In this document: in pieces, positions 50,413 through 53,645 of the stretch
Numbering within the stretch: position 1 is the first letter of the stretch
Layout: the number at the start of each line of letters is the position of its first letter
Source: Saprospiraceae bacterium
GTDB lineage: Bacteria > Bacteroidota > Bacteroidia > Chitinophagales > Saprospiraceae
DNA length: 53,645 nucleotides
NCBI GenBank assembly: GCA_022844265.1
Contig: JALHMA010000002.1
Coordinates: forward strand, 16,686 to 70,330
Direction of reading: 5' to 3'
Program-made: the position numbers and the translations under genes
The notes under the pieces: model-generated
What the model was told of the DNA's origin: nothing
Seen by the model: the letters and a program-made list of their open reading frames with translations, nothing else
Databases searched by the model: none

Positions 50413-51558
50413 TCATACGATTTTTTCCACTTCATAAATCGAATTGATCTTGCCTGAAAAGAGGCAGTAAAAACGCGGGTTATCGCGGAGCATAGAAATT
50501 TCAGTCGGACGACCATCATCTATATAACTGGATTTCAGTTTTGATTTTATGGTAAAATAGGAAAAAAAGTATTCAAATTGAACCGATTCGGAAAAATACT
50601 GCCGCATTTGGGCCAGCATTTTGTTCGCATTGCTGACAGGTCTGCGCGGGCAATCCGTGCAGATACCAGGCGCTTCGGGCCTGCAAGCCGTATCCTCCGG
50701 AATCTGACAATCAAACTGCGGCAAGTCTTCATAAGATATTTTATGATGGGTGTACGCTACGGAAGACAACGACAGCAAGCCGCTGAGTCCATAAGGCATG
50801 ATCGAGCCAAATGGGCCGTCCATCACAGTCAATCCACGGTCGCCAAACTGTTTGGAGGTCACAAATGCAATTTCCGACAATTCATGTGTAAGCGCCAGAT
50901 TCCCGGCATCAAAAAGTTGATTTATAGCATTGGATGCGGCATACGTGGCATTGATAACAGTAGACGTTATCACTTGTTGTAGGGAAGCATCGGGTAGGGT
51001 AGGGTGCTGGTAAAAATCAATGACCCACTGATTCGCTTCTGCCTTTGCAGTATCGAGCCGAACATTTTTAAAAACGGTAATTCCAGGTTCGTTTTCCACT
51101 TTTTCGCGGTAAAAATGCCCGAGCAAGACCGGATCAAATGAATATTCCTCTGTCAGATAAAGCGCTTCTAAACGATTGAAATTAAACAGGTTATGCTCCT
51201 GAATACGTTTAAATGGAATATTCAGCCTGCTACAGAAACGCTCGAATTGCAGTGGATCGGTAAAGGAGCCAAACCTGTCAATGGCATAATATTTTTCAAA
51301 GGAGGCATGTACAAAACGGCGATGCTCAGATGTGAACCGTTCTTTATGCTCGTCGCTCAATGCAGCAGTGGCAATGCTGCGCGGATAATGGTACCCGCTG
51401 TGCAACCTGGCCTGGTTGACTAAGGAGGCTTTTCGAAACAAATGCGCTTCTTTCTCTAAAAGCGCTACTTTTGCACCTCTTTTGGCTAAATATAATGCGG
51501 CGTAACAGCCGAAGATACCGCCGCCAATAATTACAAAATCAAAATGTTGAGTATTCAT
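50413..51558 (-). CDS. FAD-dependent oxidoreductase
   Basis: A 381-aa flavoprotein of the DAO-like group. Rossmann start FVIIGGGIFGCYAALYLAKRGAKVALLEKE (GxGxxG motif in GGGIFG), then RKASLVNQARLHSGYHYPRS, which is typical of FAD oxidoreductases in surface-sugar or other carbohydrate clusters. Substrate unknown. A 7-nt variant box TACTTTG lies at 51567-51573, 8 nt before the ATG, so the mRNA may be nearly leaderless. Confidence 0.88.
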   Translation of the reverse strand: MNTQHFDFVIIGGGIFGCYAALYLAKRGAKVALLEKEAHLFRKASLVNQARLHSGYHYPRSIATAALSDEHKERFTSEHRRFVHASFEKYYAIDRFGSFTDPLQFERFCSRLNIPFKRIQEHNLFNFNRLEALYLTEEYSFDPVLLGHFYREKVENEPGITVFKNVRLDTAKAEANQWVIDFYQHPTLPDASLQQVITSTVINATYAASNAINQLFDAGNLALTHELSEIAFVTSKQFGDRGLTVMDGPFGSIMPYGLSGLLSLSSVAYTHHKISYEDLPQFDCQIPEDTACRPEAPGICTDCPRRPVSNANKMLAQMRQYFSESVQFEYFFSYFTIKSKLKSSYIDDGRPTEISMLRDNPRFYCLFSGKINSIYEVEKIV

Positions 51559-51681
51559 TCGCGCTGCAAAGTAAGCTCTATGACAATTCCGCCGAATTGT
51601 CTTTTTAAAAGGTCACTTTGGCTCGAAGCTTGTAATATCCCACGTGGCCCCCGTTTTCGGTTAATCTGTATCCTTAGAAGC

Positions 51682-53115
51682 ATGAAACTTTATTTACATT
51701 ATTTCGCCATCGTTGCACTGTTCTTTGTCGTTTGTCCACTTTTTGCGCAACAAATATCCACTTTTCCAACGGCAGGATTTCAACTTAAAAAATACAAATT
51801 TGATGAAATGCCCGTTGTCGGCACACACAACGGATTGATTGTCAAAGAAGGAGGCGTTTCAGGTATTGTCTACCAGAACGGTGTATTTTATCTGATCAGC
51901 GACCGCGGTCCGAACGCCGATGTGGGCGCAGGTACGGCCGCCAAAGGTAAGTCGCCCCTGCTATTCCCTTTTCCAAAATATGCCCCAAAAGTATGGCAGG
52001 CTACTTTGGAGGGTGATAAATTGCAGGTACTGCGCAATTATTCCATCAAACGCCCGGATAATACAACTGCAAGCGGATTGCCTTTGCCGCCTTCTGCGGG
52101 TAATCCGGAAGATATGGCCTGGTCAGACACCTTGGGAACAACCATTCCCTATGACACCTGGGGACTGGATGCGGAAGGGTTGGCACGAACGCCGAATGGC
52201 GACTGGTGGATATGCGAAGAGTACGGCACCAGCATCTGGCAACTCGATGCGCAATTCAGGGTAAAAAAACGGTATACACCCTATCCTTCTCAACCGCAGG
52301 ACGTCGCACTTGACCCGCTATGGGGCAAACGCCGCTCTAACCGCGGCTTTGAAGGCATCACATGTACGCCCAATGGCAAGGTGTATGCATTATTGCAAAG
52401 TCCGGCAAATATTCCCGATGAAAAAACCGGCCAGAAATCCCGCCTGCATCGCCTGTTGGAACTTGATCCTGCTACGGGACTCACCCGCACATTTGTCTAC
52501 GAACACGCAGAACCACAGGGGAATATTCGCAACCAGGACTGGAAAATAGGAGACATTTCAGCGATCAATAACAAGGAGTTTCTGGTGCTGGAACATGCAG
52601 AACGCAAAAAGGAATCCGTAAAAAATATCTATAAAATTAGTATTGAATCCGCTACACCATTGTCTGCCGCAATGGAATTCTATACGCCCATAGAAGCATT
52701 GATAGATGCTAACACACTGATTTCCAAGGGTATTTATCCAGTGGAGAAAAAATTACTGGCAGACCTCACACAGTTGGGATGGGAGCAGGACCATGATAAG
52801 CCGGAAGGACTTACTGTAATGAGCGACTCTACTTTTGCCGTTATCAACGACAATGACTTTGGTATAGACGCGCCGAAGGCCGACGGCAATATTGTCGGCA
52901 CAGGCAAAACAACCCGGCTTTACGTTTATACGCTTCCCGGCGACAAAAGACTCGGATATAAGGCTCCGGATGCCAGAACTCCCGCCGGTATGATCAGCCG
53001 TTCTCCTAAAAGTATCACCACCGGAAGCGCCTTATTGCCAAGTTTGAAATACCACCTGGAAAACAGTATTTCCCGCATGCCTGTTTCCATTTGGCGGCAA
53101 CTCCGGGTGCGTTAG
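51682..53115 (+). CDS. Esterase-like activity of phytase family protein
   Basis: A 477-aa exported protein. Signal peptide MKLYLHYFAIVALFFVVCPLFAQ, then a beta-propeller-like domain with GISGIVYQNGVFYLISDRGPNAD-type core (SGIVYQNG, LISDRGPNAD), GLDAEGLARTPNGDWWICEEYG, RGFEGITCTPNGKVYALLQSP, and FAVINDNDFG. These are the blocks of the 'esterase-like activity of phytase' family. It may release phosphate or sugar esters outside the inner membrane. ATG 51682 gives the signal peptide; upstream codons do not. The stop shares four bases with the convergent glycosyltransferase gene. Confidence 0.92.
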   Translation: MKLYLHYFAIVALFFVVCPLFAQQISTFPTAGFQLKKYKFDEMPVVGTHNGLIVKEGGVSGIVYQNGVFYLISDRGPNADVGAGTAAKGKSPLLFPFPKYAPKVWQATLEGDKLQVLRNYSIKRPDNTTASGLPLPPSAGNPEDMAWSDTLGTTIPYDTWGLDAEGLARTPNGDWWICEEYGTSIWQLDAQFRVKKRYTPYPSQPQDVALDPLWGKRRSNRGFEGITCTPNGKVYALLQSPANIPDEKTGQKSRLHRLLELDPATGLTRTFVYEHAEPQGNIRNQDWKIGDISAINNKEFLVLEHAERKKESVKNIYKISIESATPLSAAMEFYTPIEALIDANTLISKGIYPVEKKLLADLTQLGWEQDHDKPEGLTVMSDSTFAVINDNDFGIDAPKADGNIVGTGKTTRLYVYTLPGDKRLGYKAPDARTPAGMISRSPKSITTGSALLPSLKYHLENSISRMPVSIWRQLRVR

Positions 53116-53645
53116 GATTTTCGGAGCATATTTTGGTAAACGTCCGTATACCGCTTTGCAATCAATGCGTTGGCGTATTGCGACGTTGCCTTTTCCCGTG
53201 CCTGTATGCGCAGTACAGATGTATCCGCTTTGTTTAGCACCCAATAGATACCTTCCGCTAATTTCCTGCTGTCACCCTGCGGTGCAATAAAACCTTGCTC
53301 CAGATGGCCTACCATTTCCGGGATACCGCCGGTTTGGAACCCTGCAACAGGGGTGCCGCAGGCGAGGGCTTCCATCACGGTGTTCGGCAGGTTGTCCTCT
53401 AAAGAAGGGATTACAAACACATCCGCAGAGCCGTAAATCCGAATCAATTCCTGTTGATCCTTAATCATACCCAAAGCATGAACAGGGTAGGGCAGTGTAG
53501 ATAAAACTTCCGGCTGCGCTTTTCCAATAACGAGTATTTCCAATTGAAAATCAGGATGTTGTGATTTTAGAAAATCCAGCGCTTCCTGTAAAAACCTGAA
53601 TCCTTTCCGCTCTTCACTGACATTCATCGCTGCAAAAAGAAGTAA
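53112..53645 (-). CDS. Glycosyltransferase family 4, C-terminal part (cut by window end)
   Basis: The frame is open beyond the window end (codons before the internal ATG at 53627 read LLFAA, matching the family pattern LLF-AMNVSDERKG), so the gene is truncated by the window rather than starting at 53627. The visible 178 residues form the GT-B C-terminal domain: MNVSEERKGFRFLQEAL, ILVIGKAQPE, YGSADVFVIPSLEDNLPNTVMEALACGTPVAGF (EDNLPNTVMEALACG is the nucleotide-sugar site). It is a retaining GT4-type enzyme, probably for surface polysaccharides. Confidence 0.92.
   Translation of the reverse strand, partial: LLLFAAMNVSEERKGFRFLQEALDFLKSQHPDFQLEILVIGKAQPEVLSTLPYPVHALGMIKDQQELIRIYGSADVFVIPSLEDNLPNTVMEALACGTPVAGFQTGGIPEMVGHLEQGFIAPQGDSRKLAEGIYWVLNKADTSVLRIQAREKATSQYANALIAKRYTDVYQNMLRKS

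Noticed and set aside
1-53645. Genomic island, prophage or insertion sequence
   Set aside because: No transposase, integrase, tRNA target or phage genes; the gene set looks like core chromosome apart from the intergenic repeats.

Overview
This 53.6 kb window looks like chromosomal DNA from a Bacteroidota bacterium, most likely of the Saprospirales type (inference from gene content, not from a marker-gene match). Signs are a PorP/SprF type IX secretion (T9SS) protein, T9SS type A and type B sorting tails, a gliding-motility-type C-terminal domain, a DUF5686 protein, OmpA proteins with calcium-binding thrombospondin type 3 repeats, many outer-envelope lipoproteins, and promoter boxes of the Bacteroidota TAnnTTTG type. 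I see no tRNA, rRNA, CRISPR array, transposase or phage gene. Genes are mostly single or in short operons, on both strands.

Layout. 1-6.2 kb: a lipoprotein, lumazine synthase (ribH), a repeat-rich 600 bp gap, an OmpA/TSP3 protein, an MBL hydrolase, a small lipoprotein and an OmpA lipoprotein. 6.2-16.4 kb: two very acidic small proteins, an OPT transporter, PorP/SprF, two redoxin-domain envelope proteins, a di-haem peroxidase, MsrB and malic enzyme. 16.5-26 kb: a phosphohexomutase/cysteine desulfurase operon, alkaline phosphatase, a LolD-like ATPase, a glycosyltransferase, a peptide-binding lipoprotein, an exported superoxide dismutase and a CBS-pair protein. 26-36 kb: DUF1684 and DUF5686 proteins, a giant secreted IgGFc-binding-like protein, a prolyl oligopeptidase and a secreted cyanophycinase. 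36-45.5 kb: a DUF4442 protein, a YkuK-like RNase H fold, a paired M16 peptidase system, YajC, an outer-membrane barrel, an AIM24 protein, TyrS and a Uma2 nuclease. 45.5-53.6 kb: cystathionine beta-synthase, gatC with a 54-aa membrane protein and a MacB-type ATPase, a deoxynucleoside kinase, an MmcQ/YjbR protein, a His-rich membrane protein, an FAD oxidoreductase, a phytase-like esterase and an edge-truncated glycosyltransferase.

The most unusual signal is between the genes. About twenty intergenic spaces carry long, often near-perfect inverted repeats (arms up to 60 bp, 0-2 mismatches). Many arms are runs of direct 7-nt repeats (heptads) outside a short fixed core, and many end within a few bases of a stop or start codon. 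They fall into a few families (cores shared between 5.2 and 36.1 kb; 7.0 and 50.3 kb; 16.4, 32.1 and 41.5 kb; 22.9 and 47.1 kb). The two arms of one locus resemble each other more than they resemble other family members, one copy appears inserted into another (32.1-32.5 kb), and one copy lies in frame at the start of a coding region (41.45-41.66 kb). This heptad-palindrome system is the main candidate for something undescribed.

Functionally the window is rich in envelope and oxidative-stress genes: exported redoxins, SOD, di-haem peroxidase, MsrB and cysteine desulfurase, together with secreted or surface hydrolases (cyanophycinase, prolyl oligopeptidase, M16 pair, alkaline phosphatase, phytase-like esterase). 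This suggests a particle- or polymer-degrading aerobic lifestyle (inference).
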